From NCBI GenBank assembly GCA_964580435.1, contig CAZOKP010000017.1, forward strand, positions 1 through 38,759: DNA of 38,759 nucleotides, written 5' to 3'. Position numbers and translations under genes: made by a program. Shown in pieces: positions 31,505-38,759 of the stretch. Source of the DNA: CAZKEW01 sp964580435. GTDB taxonomy: Bacteria > Acidobacteriota > Aminicenantia > Aminicenantales > UBA8522. Below the pieces are notes generated by a model. The model did no database searches, was not told the origin of the DNA, and worked only from the letters and a program-made list of their open reading frames with translations. Position 1 is the stretch's first letter. Every line of letters starts with the position of its first letter.

Positions 31505-32635
31505 ATGGATTTCAACCTTTATTTTAAATCCCGCCAGGGAGAGATGGTCAACCTGCTTAAAAACATCGTTATCCGAGAATCTCCCTCTCAGGATAAAAAG
31601 GCGGTCGACGCCTGCTCTTCTTTTGTGACAGGTGAATTCAGAAAGGTCGGAGCTAAAATCAGCCGCTTCCCTCAGAAACGGACGGGAGACCTCTATCTGG
31701 CCGAATATCCGGCCTCGGTCAAAGCGACGACCGAAGGCCAGATTCTTGTCCTCACCCATATCGATACAGTCTGGCCTGTCGGCAAGATCGTGAAAATGCC
31801 GTTTTTCATCTCGGGGAGCAAGGTTTTTGGTCCGGGTGTCTTGGACATGAAGGCCGGACTGGTCATGGCGGTTTTCGCCCTTAAAGCTCTCCACCAGCTC
31901 AGCATCCGGCCGGCCAGAAGGATCGCCGTGTTCATTAATTCCGCGGAGGAGATCGGAACTGAAGGCTCTGACGAGATGATCCTGCGGCTGGCCAAAAAGT
32001 CGACCTATGTCCTCTGTCTGGAGCCCGCCCTGCCCGGCGGCGGATTGAAAACCCAACGCAAAGGCCGCCTTGTCCTCCGCCTCGAGGTCAAGGGGAAGGC
32101 TGCTCATGCTGGCACCCCGGAGAAAGGGGTCAATGCCGTTGACGAGTTGATGGCCCAGATCCGCCGGCTGAGAAGGCTGGCGGCCAGCGGCGTTACGATG
32201 AACATCGGCCAGATTGGCGGAGGCGAAAAAGCCAATATTGTGGCTGAAGCGGCTTGGGCCGTGTTGGATTGGAGATTCTGGAATACGAGGCAGCAGGATA
32301 GAATCAAAAGCACGTCCAGGCAGCTCCAGCCGGTGGTCCCCGGCGCAAAAATCAAATGCTCCGTGGAGAGCCTGACGCCCCCGATGGAAAAGACAAGGCC
32401 GTCGGCACAGCTCCTTGCCGAAGTTAAAAAGATCGCAACTTCTTTGGATATAACCCTTGAAGACGGAAGAACGGGCGGAGGCTCGGATGCCTCCCTCGCC
32501 TCGAGTCTTGGAGTCCCGACCTTGGACGGCCTGGGACCGGATGGCGATGGAATCCACGCCGCAAACGAGCACCTCCTTCTCCCCTCCCTCGTTCAGAGGA
32601 CGGCCTTACTTACGGAGATCCTTCGGCAGCTTTGA
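31505..32635 (+). CDS. M20-family metallopeptidase (carboxypeptidase G2-like)
   Basis: This 376-residue cytoplasmic dizinc hydrolase has the metal ligands H85 and D87 (LTHIDTVWPVG), D114 (GPGVLDMKAGLVMAV), the E148-E149 pair (NSAEEIGTEGS) and the His of IHAANEHLLL. The dimerisation-domain motif HAGTPEKGVNAVDELM is also present. Relatives cleave C-terminal Glu from folates or peptides, or act as aminoacylases; the substrate is unknown. The frame is open from 31454, but GGAGG at 7 nt before the ATG at 31505 decides the start. Confidence 0.92.
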   Translation: MDFNLYFKSRQGEMVNLLKNIVIRESPSQDKKAVDACSSFVTGEFRKVGAKISRFPQKRTGDLYLAEYPASVKATTEGQILVLTHIDTVWPVGKIVKMPFFISGSKVFGPGVLDMKAGLVMAVFALKALHQLSIRPARRIAVFINSAEEIGTEGSDEMILRLAKKSTYVLCLEPALPGGGLKTQRKGRLVLRLEVKGKAAHAGTPEKGVNAVDELMAQIRRLRRLAASGVTMNIGQIGGGEKANIVAEAAWAVLDWRFWNTRQQDRIKSTSRQLQPVVPGAKIKCSVESLTPPMEKTRPSAQLLAEVKKIATSLDITLEDGRTGGGSDASLASSLGVPTLDGLGPDGDGIHAANEHLLLPSLVQRTALLTEILRQL

Positions 32636-32664
32636 TTGACTCTCGGGGCCAATTCTGTTAATTT
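32636..32664 (+). promoter_or_regulatory. Promoter of the aminotransferase-serA cluster
   Basis: TTGACT (32636-32641, next to the M20 stop) is followed by a 17-nt spacer and TGT-TAATTT (-10 at 32659-32664). The leader of about 34 nt ends in GGAGG (32695-32699), 5 nt before the ATG. Confidence 0.5.
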
Positions 32665-32704
32665 AATAGCCTATATTATCTCATTTTCCTAAACGGAGGC
32701 TTTT

Positions 32705-33850
32705 ATGATAAAAAAATATTACCTTCTCTCACCCGGCCCGACTCCGGTGCCTGAGAGCGTTTTGGCCGCAGCGGCGGAACCGATCATTCATCACCGGACT
32801 CCGGAGTTTTCCAAGATCTTCATGGAGACGACCGAAGGCATCAAGTATGTCTTTGGCACCAAAGAGGATGTGTTCATCCTCACTTCGTCCGGCACGGGTG
32901 CCATGGAGACCGCCATCGTTAACACGCTCAGCCCCGGCGACAAAGTCATCAGCATCAACGGCGGAAAATTCGGCGAGCGCTGGGGAAATATTTGCAAAGC
33001 CTATGGCGTCAACTGCAGAGAGATCGTCCTCGAATGGGGACAGGATTTCACTAAAGAGCAGCTGGACGCGGAACTCAAAGCCAATCCGGATGTCAAGGCC
33101 GTTTTTGCGACACTTTCTGAAACATCCTCCGGAGCGATCTATGATATCCAGGGATATGGGCAGGTTGTCGCCAAGACGGAGGCAATCTTGGTTGTGGACG
33201 GCATCTCCGGCGTCGGCGCAACGCCATGCCCGATGGACGAATGGAAGGTTGACATTATGGTTTCCGGCTCACAGAAATCGTTCATGATTCCTCCGGGACT
33301 GGCCTATATCGCTTTTAGCCAGAAAGCCTGGAAGTTCGTGGGAAGCTCCAAGCTGCCCAAGTTCTATTTTGATGCCGTCAAGGCTAAGAAGAACCTGGAA
33401 AAGCAGACGACGCCTTGGACGCCTGCCATCTCGCTCATTATCCAGCAGAAAAAATCGCTGGATATCATCAAGAGCATGGGGCTGGAAAAACTCTTCGCCC
33501 ATCACTGCATCCTGGGCGAAGCGACCAGAGCCGGGGTTAAGGCCCTTAACCTCGAGCTTTTGGCCAAAAGGCCCGGCAATATCCTGACAGCCGTTAAAAC
33601 GCCCCCGGGAATTGACGGGGCCAAGCTGGTTAAGATCATGCAGGGCAAGTACATGGCCTATATTGCTGGCGCTCAGGACCCGAACAAGGGAAAATTCTTC
33701 AGGATCGCCCACCTGGGTTACATGGGAGGTTTTGACGTCATTACGGCTCTGAGCGCGCTGGAGCTGACTTTGGCCGACCTGGGTTACAAGTTTGAGATGG
33801 GGAGCTCGGCCCGGGCTGCTGAGCCGATCATCAGGGAGAATTGGACATGA
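32705..33850 (+). CDS. Class-V aminotransferase (serine/alanine-glyoxylate type)
   Basis: The 381-residue PLP enzyme begins YYLLSPGPTPVPESVL, standard for the alanine-glyoxylate / serine-pyruvate aminotransferase group. The PLP lysine is K191 in SGSQKSFMIPPG, and the PLP-phosphate and ring-binding residues are in TSSGTGAMETA and VVDGISGVGATPCPMDEW. Because serA overlaps it by 4 bp (ATGA), it probably works with 3-phosphohydroxypyruvate or hydroxypyruvate, taking the place of SerC or linking serine with glyoxylate. The exact amino donor and acceptor pair is not readable from sequence. Confidence 0.92.
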   Translation: MIKKYYLLSPGPTPVPESVLAAAAEPIIHHRTPEFSKIFMETTEGIKYVFGTKEDVFILTSSGTGAMETAIVNTLSPGDKVISINGGKFGERWGNICKAYGVNCREIVLEWGQDFTKEQLDAELKANPDVKAVFATLSETSSGAIYDIQGYGQVVAKTEAILVVDGISGVGATPCPMDEWKVDIMVSGSQKSFMIPPGLAYIAFSQKAWKFVGSSKLPKFYFDAVKAKKNLEKQTTPWTPAISLIIQQKKSLDIIKSMGLEKLFAHHCILGEATRAGVKALNLELLAKRPGNILTAVKTPPGIDGAKLVKIMQGKYMAYIAGAQDPNKGKFFRIAHLGYMGGFDVITALSALELTLADLGYKFEMGSSARAAEPIIRENWT

Positions 33851-34746
33851 AAAAGATCCTTGTCGCGGATTCCTTAGATAAAGAGGCCCTGGAACAGTTA
33901 AATGCCATACCCGGGTTTGATGTCACTGTCAAAACGGGCATGGATGAAGCCACCCTCGTCGAGACCATTCCCGGGTGCAACGCCATCGTCGTCCGCAGCG
34001 CCACAAAAGTGACCAAGAAAGTGATTGATGCCGCCGCAGGCTTGGAGATGATCGTCCGGGCGGGCATCGGTCTGGACAATGTCGACGCCGCCGCCGCCAA
34101 AGAAAAGGGCGTCAAAGTCGCCAATACGCCGGCAGCGACAACGATATCCGTGGCCGAGATCACCTTCGGCCTAATGCTGAGCGCAGTCCGCCAGCTCGGA
34201 CGAGCCAACCTGTCCATGAAGCAGCACAAATGGGAGAAGAAGGTGCTGTCCGGGACCGAGCTGTATGAAAAGACGCTGGGAATCATCGGCGCCGGCCGCA
34301 TCGGACTCGCCCTTGCCGAGCGGGCATTGGCCTTCGGGATGAAGGTCCTCGCCTATGATGTCATCAAGATCGAAACGAAACTTAACGTGAAGCAGGTTCC
34401 TCTGGACGAGCTCCTGGCCCAAGCCGATATCATCACGCTCCATATCCCCAAGCAGCCCAAGTACATCATCGGAAGGGATGAGATCCGAAAGATGAAGAAC
34501 GGGGTCATCATCATCAATGCGGCCCGCGGCGGTGTCGTGGACGAGAAGGCACTGCTCGAAGCCCTGAATACCGGAAAGGTCCGGGCTGCGGCCTTTGATG
34601 TTTATGAGAAAGAGCCCCCGGAGGATTTCTCCTTCATCGACCATCCCAATGTCATCGCCTTGCCGCACATCGGGGCCGCGGCTGAAGAAGGGCAGAAACG
34701 AGCGGGGTTCGAAGTCGTCAGAATCCTGAAGGAAAAATTGGGCTGA
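33847..34746 (+). CDS. serA: D-3-phosphoglycerate dehydrogenase, short form
   Basis: This 299-residue D-2-hydroxyacid dehydrogenase has the NAD motif GIIGAGRIG (residues 146-153) and the catalytic Arg, Glu and His in NAARGGVVDE, KEPPEDF and LPHIGAAA. It lacks the C-terminal ACT or ASB domains of the longer SerA forms, so serine feedback through those domains is not expected. Its ATG overlaps the aminotransferase stop. A TTG 6 bp upstream is also in frame, but MKKILVADSL is the usual start. Other 2-hydroxyacid substrates cannot be excluded; the operon supports serine synthesis. Confidence 0.9.
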   Translation: MKKILVADSLDKEALEQLNAIPGFDVTVKTGMDEATLVETIPGCNAIVVRSATKVTKKVIDAAAGLEMIVRAGIGLDNVDAAAAKEKGVKVANTPAATTISVAEITFGLMLSAVRQLGRANLSMKQHKWEKKVLSGTELYEKTLGIIGAGRIGLALAERALAFGMKVLAYDVIKIETKLNVKQVPLDELLAQADIITLHIPKQPKYIIGRDEIRKMKNGVIIINAARGGVVDEKALLEALNTGKVRAAAFDVYEKEPPEDFSFIDHPNVIALPHIGAAAEEGQKRAGFEVVRILKEKLG

Positions 34747-34789
34747 GCCCAAGTATCTGGAATTAGACTCTTAATCCAACGGAGAAAAA

Positions 34790-36136
34790 ATGGCCGAAAT
34801 CCAGCCTTTCAAAGGTCTTCGCTACAACACCAAAAAAATTGATCTCAAGGATATCATCACCGAGCCTTATGACCGGATCACACCGGCCATGCAGGAAGAT
34901 TACTACAAGAGAAGCCCCTATAACATCGTTCGGATTATCTTGGGAAAAGACGATGATCCCGAGCTTCCCGAAAAGGATAAGTATGCCCGGGCTGATCTTT
35001 ACTTAGAACGATGGGAAAAAGAGGGCATATTTGTCCGTGAGGATGATAAAGCCCTCTATATTTATGACCAGGAATACAAGGTCAACGGGATAGCCAAAAA
35101 AAGACGCGGCCTCATCGCCAGGGTCAAGCTGGAAGAGTTTGCTTCCAGGAAGGTTCTCCCTCATGAAAAAACGTTTCCCAAACACAAGGAGGACAGGCTC
35201 AGGCTCTTGCGGGCCACAAACACAAACACCGAGCAGGTTTTTTTGCTCTATACCGATGACAATGAAAAGGTGGGGCAGGCCATCGAACGAGCGCTGAAAA
35301 AGGCCGGCCTGGCCGCCGATGTCCGGGACGAGGATGGGTACCGGCACCGATTACGGGTGATCAAAGATGGGGAAGACATCAGCCGGATCCAGCAGGCCAT
35401 GGCAGATAAAATCCTCATCATCGCCGACGGCCATCACCGCTACGAAACGTCTCTCAATTACCGGGCGGAAATGACCCAGAAGCTCCGGTCCGTGAAAGGA
35501 GACGAGCCGTTCAATTTTATTATGATGACTCTCTTTGACCTCAATGATCCCGGCCTGGTTATCCTCCCGACCTTTCGGCTGGCCAAAGGCCTGGAGAAAT
35601 TCAGCGAGGAGGGTTTCAAGATGCTCTTCTCCAAGGATTTCGAAATCTCTGAGCTGGCCGGAGCCTCCGTTTCCGATCAAGCCGCTTTGGAGAAAGTCCG
35701 CGCCAAAATAGACAAAGAGAGCCATACCTTTGGGGCTTTCTTAACCGGCGCGAAAAAATTCCTTCTGCTCCGCCTTAAATCTGAGGACATCCTTGATAAA
35801 GAAGTTGACCCCGGCAAATCTGCGGAATGGAAAAGATTGGACGTCGCCGTCCTGCATTCGCTGATCATCGATAAGCTTGGGGCCTTTACCGAGAAGCCGT
35901 TCGTCCAGGACGAGCAGGTCGGGTATATCAGGAACCTGGAAGAAGGGTTGCAGAAGGTCGCCGACGGCGAATGGCAGGTGATCTTCCTCCTCAAACCCTG
36001 TTCTCTCCAGCAGATCAGACAGGTCGTAGAAAAGGGGGAGCTCATGCCCCATAAATCCACAGACTTCTTTCCCAAACTGAAGTCAGGACTTGTCCTTAAT
36101 CCGTTGGAGGATTGGCCGGGGAGCAAGAAAAACTGA
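34790..36136 (+). CDS. DUF1015 family protein
   Basis: The 448-residue protein covers the DUF1015 family from end to end: PFKGLRYNTKKIDLKDIITEPYDRI at the N-terminus, SPYNIVRIIL, the VLPHEKTFPKHKEDRLRLLRATNTN block and the invariant ADGHHRYETSLNY. No signal peptide or membrane segment is visible. I do not know an established activity for this branch. Its place directly after serA (43 bp) and 8 bp before a cysteine desulfurase gene makes a role in serine or phosphoserine chemistry plausible; no serB-like phosphatase is in the window. Confidence 0.88.
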   Translation: MAEIQPFKGLRYNTKKIDLKDIITEPYDRITPAMQEDYYKRSPYNIVRIILGKDDDPELPEKDKYARADLYLERWEKEGIFVREDDKALYIYDQEYKVNGIAKKRRGLIARVKLEEFASRKVLPHEKTFPKHKEDRLRLLRATNTNTEQVFLLYTDDNEKVGQAIERALKKAGLAADVRDEDGYRHRLRVIKDGEDISRIQQAMADKILIIADGHHRYETSLNYRAEMTQKLRSVKGDEPFNFIMMTLFDLNDPGLVILPTFRLAKGLEKFSEEGFKMLFSKDFEISELAGASVSDQAALEKVRAKIDKESHTFGAFLTGAKKFLLLRLKSEDILDKEVDPGKSAEWKRLDVAVLHSLIIDKLGAFTEKPFVQDEQVGYIRNLEEGLQKVADGEWQVIFLLKPCSLQQIRQVVEKGELMPHKSTDFFPKLKSGLVLNPLEDWPGSKKN

Positions 36137-36144
36137 GGAATACG

Positions 36145-37302
36145 ATGGTCTATCTCGATAACAATGCGACTACGCCGCTGGACCCGGACGTGGCGGGAAA
36201 AATGTGCTGGTTTCTCAAGGAGCATTTCGGAAACCCGTCTTCCATATACCCTATTGGAAGAGCCGTCAAGGACATCATCACGGGGGCGAGAGAGACGGTA
36301 GCTAAGGCCCTGGGGGCGCACCGGAACGAGATCATCTTCACGGGTTCAGGGACAGAATCAGACAATTTTGCCATTCGGGGAGTTATCGATACGTTTCCCG
36401 AAAAGAGCGAGATCATCACCTCGACCATCGAGCATCTCGCCATTCTCCGGGTGGCCAATTACCTGGAGAAAAAAGGCGTCAAGGTCACTTATGTACCGGT
36501 GGACCGGTTCGGAACAGTGGACCTCGATTTCCTTAAGGATTCGATCACGCCGCGAACGGCCCTCATCTCGATCATGCTGGCCAATAACGAACTTGGGACG
36601 ATCCAGCCCATCGAAAGCATTGTGAAAATCGCCAAGGACAAAGGAGTCTTGGTGCATACAGACGCCGTCCAGGCCTTCGGCAAAACGGACGTGAACGTCG
36701 AGAAACTAGGAGTCGATCTCCTTTCCGTGTCCGGCCACAAGATTTATGGGCCTAAAGGCGTGGGCGCTCTTTATGTCCGCAGAGGAGTTGATATTTGCCC
36801 GTTTATCCAGGGAGGACATCAGGAAAGAGGGATGCGGGCGGGCACAGAGAACACGATCGGCATCGTCGGATTCGGCGAAGCGGCGCGGATTTTGACGGAA
36901 AGGGGGAGAAAAGACAGAGACAGGGTAGAAAAGCTCGCTGAATTCTTGAAAAAAGGGATCGAGCATACTATCCCTAAAGCGAAATTCAACGGACATCCCG
37001 AGAAAAGGGTCAAAAATACTTTGAACTTTTCTTTCCTTGGGCTGGAAGCGGAGGCCGTCCTTCTGGCTCTGGCGACCAAAGGCATCTACGTTTCCACTGG
37101 CTCGGCCTGTTCGGAAGAATCCGAGGAAGTCTCTCATGTGCTCTTATCCATTGGGCTTCGGCCTGAAATCGCCCGTTCCTCCGTCAGGATGTCTCTTGGC
37201 CGGTTCAGTACAGACGAGGATGTCCAAGTTGTCCTCCGGGAGCTTCCCGGGATCATCGAGAAGCTCAGGCAGATATCCGCCTTTGAGCCGGACGAGGAAT
37301 AG
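36145..37302 (+). CDS. Cysteine desulfurase, NifS/IscS family
   Basis: This 385-residue PLP enzyme removes sulfur from cysteine as a persulfide for Fe-S or thio-cofactor assembly. The N-terminus YLDNNATTPLDP, H97 in STIEHLAI, the PLP lysine K199 in SVSGHKIYGPKG, and the active-site Cys C322 in STGSACSEESEEVSHVL on a full-length loop mark a group I NifS/IscS enzyme. The frame is open upstream, but GAGG overlapping the DUF1015 stop, 6 nt before the ATG at 36145, decides the start. No iscU or iscA follows; the next gene is an AcsE-like methyltransferase. Confidence 0.93.
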   Translation: MVYLDNNATTPLDPDVAGKMCWFLKEHFGNPSSIYPIGRAVKDIITGARETVAKALGAHRNEIIFTGSGTESDNFAIRGVIDTFPEKSEIITSTIEHLAILRVANYLEKKGVKVTYVPVDRFGTVDLDFLKDSITPRTALISIMLANNELGTIQPIESIVKIAKDKGVLVHTDAVQAFGKTDVNVEKLGVDLLSVSGHKIYGPKGVGALYVRRGVDICPFIQGGHQERGMRAGTENTIGIVGFGEAARILTERGRKDRDRVEKLAEFLKKGIEHTIPKAKFNGHPEKRVKNTLNFSFLGLEAEAVLLALATKGIYVSTGSACSEESEEVSHVLLSIGLRPEIARSSVRMSLGRFSTDEDVQVVLRELPGIIEKLRQISAFEPDEE

Positions 37303-37324
37303 GCATCGACCTCGTCACCGCGAG

Positions 37325-38128
37325 ATGATTATCGTCGGGGAGCGGCTGAACTCGAGCCGCAAAGTCGTCCAAGAAGCCTTGGCCCGAAGGGATGGGCCAT
37401 TTCTTCTTAAGGAAGCGAGGTCTCAGGAAAACGCCGGAGCTGCTTTTATCGACCTCAATGCTTCGGCCCTGGCTGAAAAAGAAATAGAGGTCCTCCGCTG
37501 GACCATCCCAGTTCTCCAAGGAACACTCAAGATTCCTCTTTCGCTGGATACGCCCAATCCTGAGGCCATGGGAGAGGCGTTGAAACTTCACCGCGGCAGG
37601 GCCCTCCTTAATTCGCTGACAGGCGAGGAACGGAATATTCGAAGCCTTCTTCCCCTGATCAAGAACTTCCAGCCCCGGGTCATCGTTCTTTGTTTGGATG
37701 ACAAGGGACTTCCCGATAATCCCGAAAAGGCTCTGGCCATAGCTCACAAGATGGTCGAGCTTCTCCTCAAGCAAGGACTCAAAGCCGAAGATATCTTTGT
37801 CGATCCCTTAGTCCGGCCGATGGCAACAGATTGGAAAGCGGGAGTGCTCTTTTTTGAGTCATTGGAGAGGATCAGAGGGCGTCTTCCGGGAATAAAAACG
37901 ATCGCCGGGGTGAGCAATATTTCTTTCGGCCTTCCTCGAAGGAGGCTCCTGAACAGGGCGATGCTCGCCCTTGCGTACGAGGCGGGTCTGGATGCGGCCA
38001 TCTGCGACCCGCTTGATGTCGGGATTAAAGCGACGCTCGCCGCGTCAGAGGCGCTTCTCGGCCGGGACCCTTCCCTCAAGAACTATCTCCGGTTTGCGAG
38101 GCAGCGAACAAGCAAAGAAAAGTCCTGA
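37325..38128 (+). CDS. Methyltetrahydrofolate methyltransferase, AcsE-like
   Basis: The 267-residue pterin-binding TIM barrel closely follows the plan of AcsE (262 residues in Moorella), which moves the methyl group of methyl-THF to the corrinoid iron-sulfur protein. Matching landmarks are MIIVGERLNSS, AGAAFIDLNASAL, PLSLDTPNPEAM, RALLNSLTGEER, IFVDPLVRP, AGVSNISFGLP and LLNRAMLALAYEAGLDAAICDP. No corrinoid protein gene is in the window. The start has no good ribosome binding site and lies 22 bp after the nifS-like stop, so it is probably cotranscribed. Alternatives are other folate-corrinoid methyltransferases. Confidence 0.87.
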   Translation: MIIVGERLNSSRKVVQEALARRDGPFLLKEARSQENAGAAFIDLNASALAEKEIEVLRWTIPVLQGTLKIPLSLDTPNPEAMGEALKLHRGRALLNSLTGEERNIRSLLPLIKNFQPRVIVLCLDDKGLPDNPEKALAIAHKMVELLLKQGLKAEDIFVDPLVRPMATDWKAGVLFFESLERIRGRLPGIKTIAGVSNISFGLPRRRLLNRAMLALAYEAGLDAAICDPLDVGIKATLAASEALLGRDPSLKNYLRFARQRTSKEKS

Positions 38129-38136
38129 CGGGGTTC

Positions 38137-38676
38137 TCAAGTCAGCTGTTTGATTCGCTCCAGGTAGATCCTTCGCACGTCAAGGAAGAATCTTTCGTAG
38201 CCTTCCCGTTTGAAATCCGGGTACGTCCAGTCGAGCGTCTTGATCCCCTGCTTGCTGAATAGAAATTCAAGGTGGCCATAGATTCCCTGGGAGAGGGGAA
38301 TGCGGTGGGAAAAATCCTTGGCCGTGGCCATGATGAGAGCGGACGCCGTGAGAATGCCGGGGTCGATGTTGACTACCCTGAAATTTTCGCCCGACTCTTG
38401 TCTGATTTTTTGCTCCAGGGCGTTTGTCTGAATTTTCATGGCGCTCAATATCTCGGGCGAAACAAGTTCGACGAAACTCAAGAATATCCTTTCCAGATTG
38501 GTTCCCATCTGCTCTTCGTAATAATTTGTGAGGTCGAACGGAAAGAACTGACTTTTTACATCGATAGACCCGAAGAGGGCTTTAAGCTCCTTCTCGGCTT
38601 TTTCAAAATAGATCCCTTTGGATGAAATGATGCCGACGATCAGCTTGGCGGGGGCAAAAAGTTTTGGCTCAGCCAT
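38137..38676 (-). CDS. DUF4416 family protein
   Basis: The 179-residue cytoplasmic protein matches DUF4416: KLIVGIISSKGIYFEKAEKELKALFG at the N-terminus, QFFPFDLTNYYEEQMG, RVVNIDPGILTASALIMATAKDFSHRIPLSQGIYGHLEFLF and the C-terminal LDWTYPDFKREGYERFFLDVR. The family is widespread in anaerobic bacteria and has no assigned function that I know. It converges on the AcsE-like gene with an 8-bp gap. The 83 bp upstream to the window edge are AT-rich near the start (TATAAA close to the ATG) and may hold its promoter. Confidence 0.88.
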   Translation of the reverse strand: MAEPKLFAPAKLIVGIISSKGIYFEKAEKELKALFGSIDVKSQFFPFDLTNYYEEQMGTNLERIFLSFVELVSPEILSAMKIQTNALEQKIRQESGENFRVVNIDPGILTASALIMATAKDFSHRIPLSQGIYGHLEFLFSKQGIKTLDWTYPDFKREGYERFFLDVRRIYLERIKQLT

Positions 38677-38759
38677 CCCTTTATAAACATAAAATAAAAG
38701 CGCTCAAAACGCAATCAAAGGTGCAGCAGAGACGGCGCAGCGCCAATCCGCATAAAGCC

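Noticed and set aside
31499..32572. Minus-strand open frame (357 codons) opposite the M20 peptidase
   Set aside because: The M20 protein keeps all zinc ligands on the plus strand; the antisense translation matches nothing I know.
1..38759. tRNA, rRNA, CRISPR, insertion sequence, prophage or toxin-antitoxin genes
   Set aside because: None was found by reading both strands; the only mobile-looking signal is the non-coding repeat family.

Overview
The window is a gene-dense bacterial chromosome segment of about 38.8 kb. It is moderately GC-rich and carries no tRNA, rRNA, CRISPR array, phage gene or transposase that I can see. The content points to an anaerobic or fermentative member of Candidatus Aminicenantes or a related Acidobacteria-like lineage: several GH57 enzymes, split purine-synthesis enzymes including an archaeal-type IMP cyclohydrolase, an AcsE-like methyltransferase, DUF362 and DUF4416 proteins, and exported amidohydrolases. 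This placement is inference; no marker gene is present.

Layout. At 129-3146 (minus) lie a TVNGS-repeat DUF4097 protein, a small membrane protein, an RlmI-like rRNA methyltransferase and a Nudix hydrolase. Glycogen synthase (glgA, plus) diverges from the Nudix gene. From 16086 down to 4930 ten minus-strand genes are packed almost without gaps: PurO, stand-alone AICAR formyltransferase, a stand-alone LigD-type 3'-phosphoesterase, three GH57 glucan enzymes, glgC, a soluble GAF histidine kinase, a receiver-only response regulator and galT. Together with glgA this is a glycogen build-and-recycle module with its own two-component pair, driven at least partly from a purine-gene promoter. At 16.5-21 kb there are a LOG-family protein, a VanZ-like protein, an RlpA-like lipoprotein, a Tat-exported glycosylasparaginase-like enzyme and an MFS transporter. 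At 20981-24974 (minus) lies an operon of three exported amidohydrolase paralogues, only one of which keeps its metal ligands. At 25.3-27.1 kb an HPr-kinase-like P-loop protein is paired with a ComA-family phosphosulfolactate synthase behind a palindrome-bearing promoter. A large exported GH63-like glycosidase and a truncated class-V aminotransferase follow on the minus strand. The right end (plus) holds a DUF362 ferredoxin protein, an M20 peptidase, then a serine/cysteine/one-carbon cluster (class-V aminotransferase, SerA, DUF1015, NifS-type cysteine desulfurase, AcsE-like methyltransferase), ending with a convergent DUF4416 gene.

Non-coding signal. Each of the three gene-free stretches over 300 bp lies between divergent genes and contains a copy of the same GC-rich repeat (16157-16346, 17682-17908, 25089-25195). 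Two copies share a core whose closing stem shows a compensatory base change; the third is an 85-bp-deleted form. Several genes (glgA, Nudix, rlpA-like, MFS) have a good -10 box directly before the start codon and no Shine-Dalgarno, suggesting leaderless or near-leaderless transcripts. Two perfect inverted repeats sit on promoters (25270-25292 and 30198-30219) and are operator candidates.
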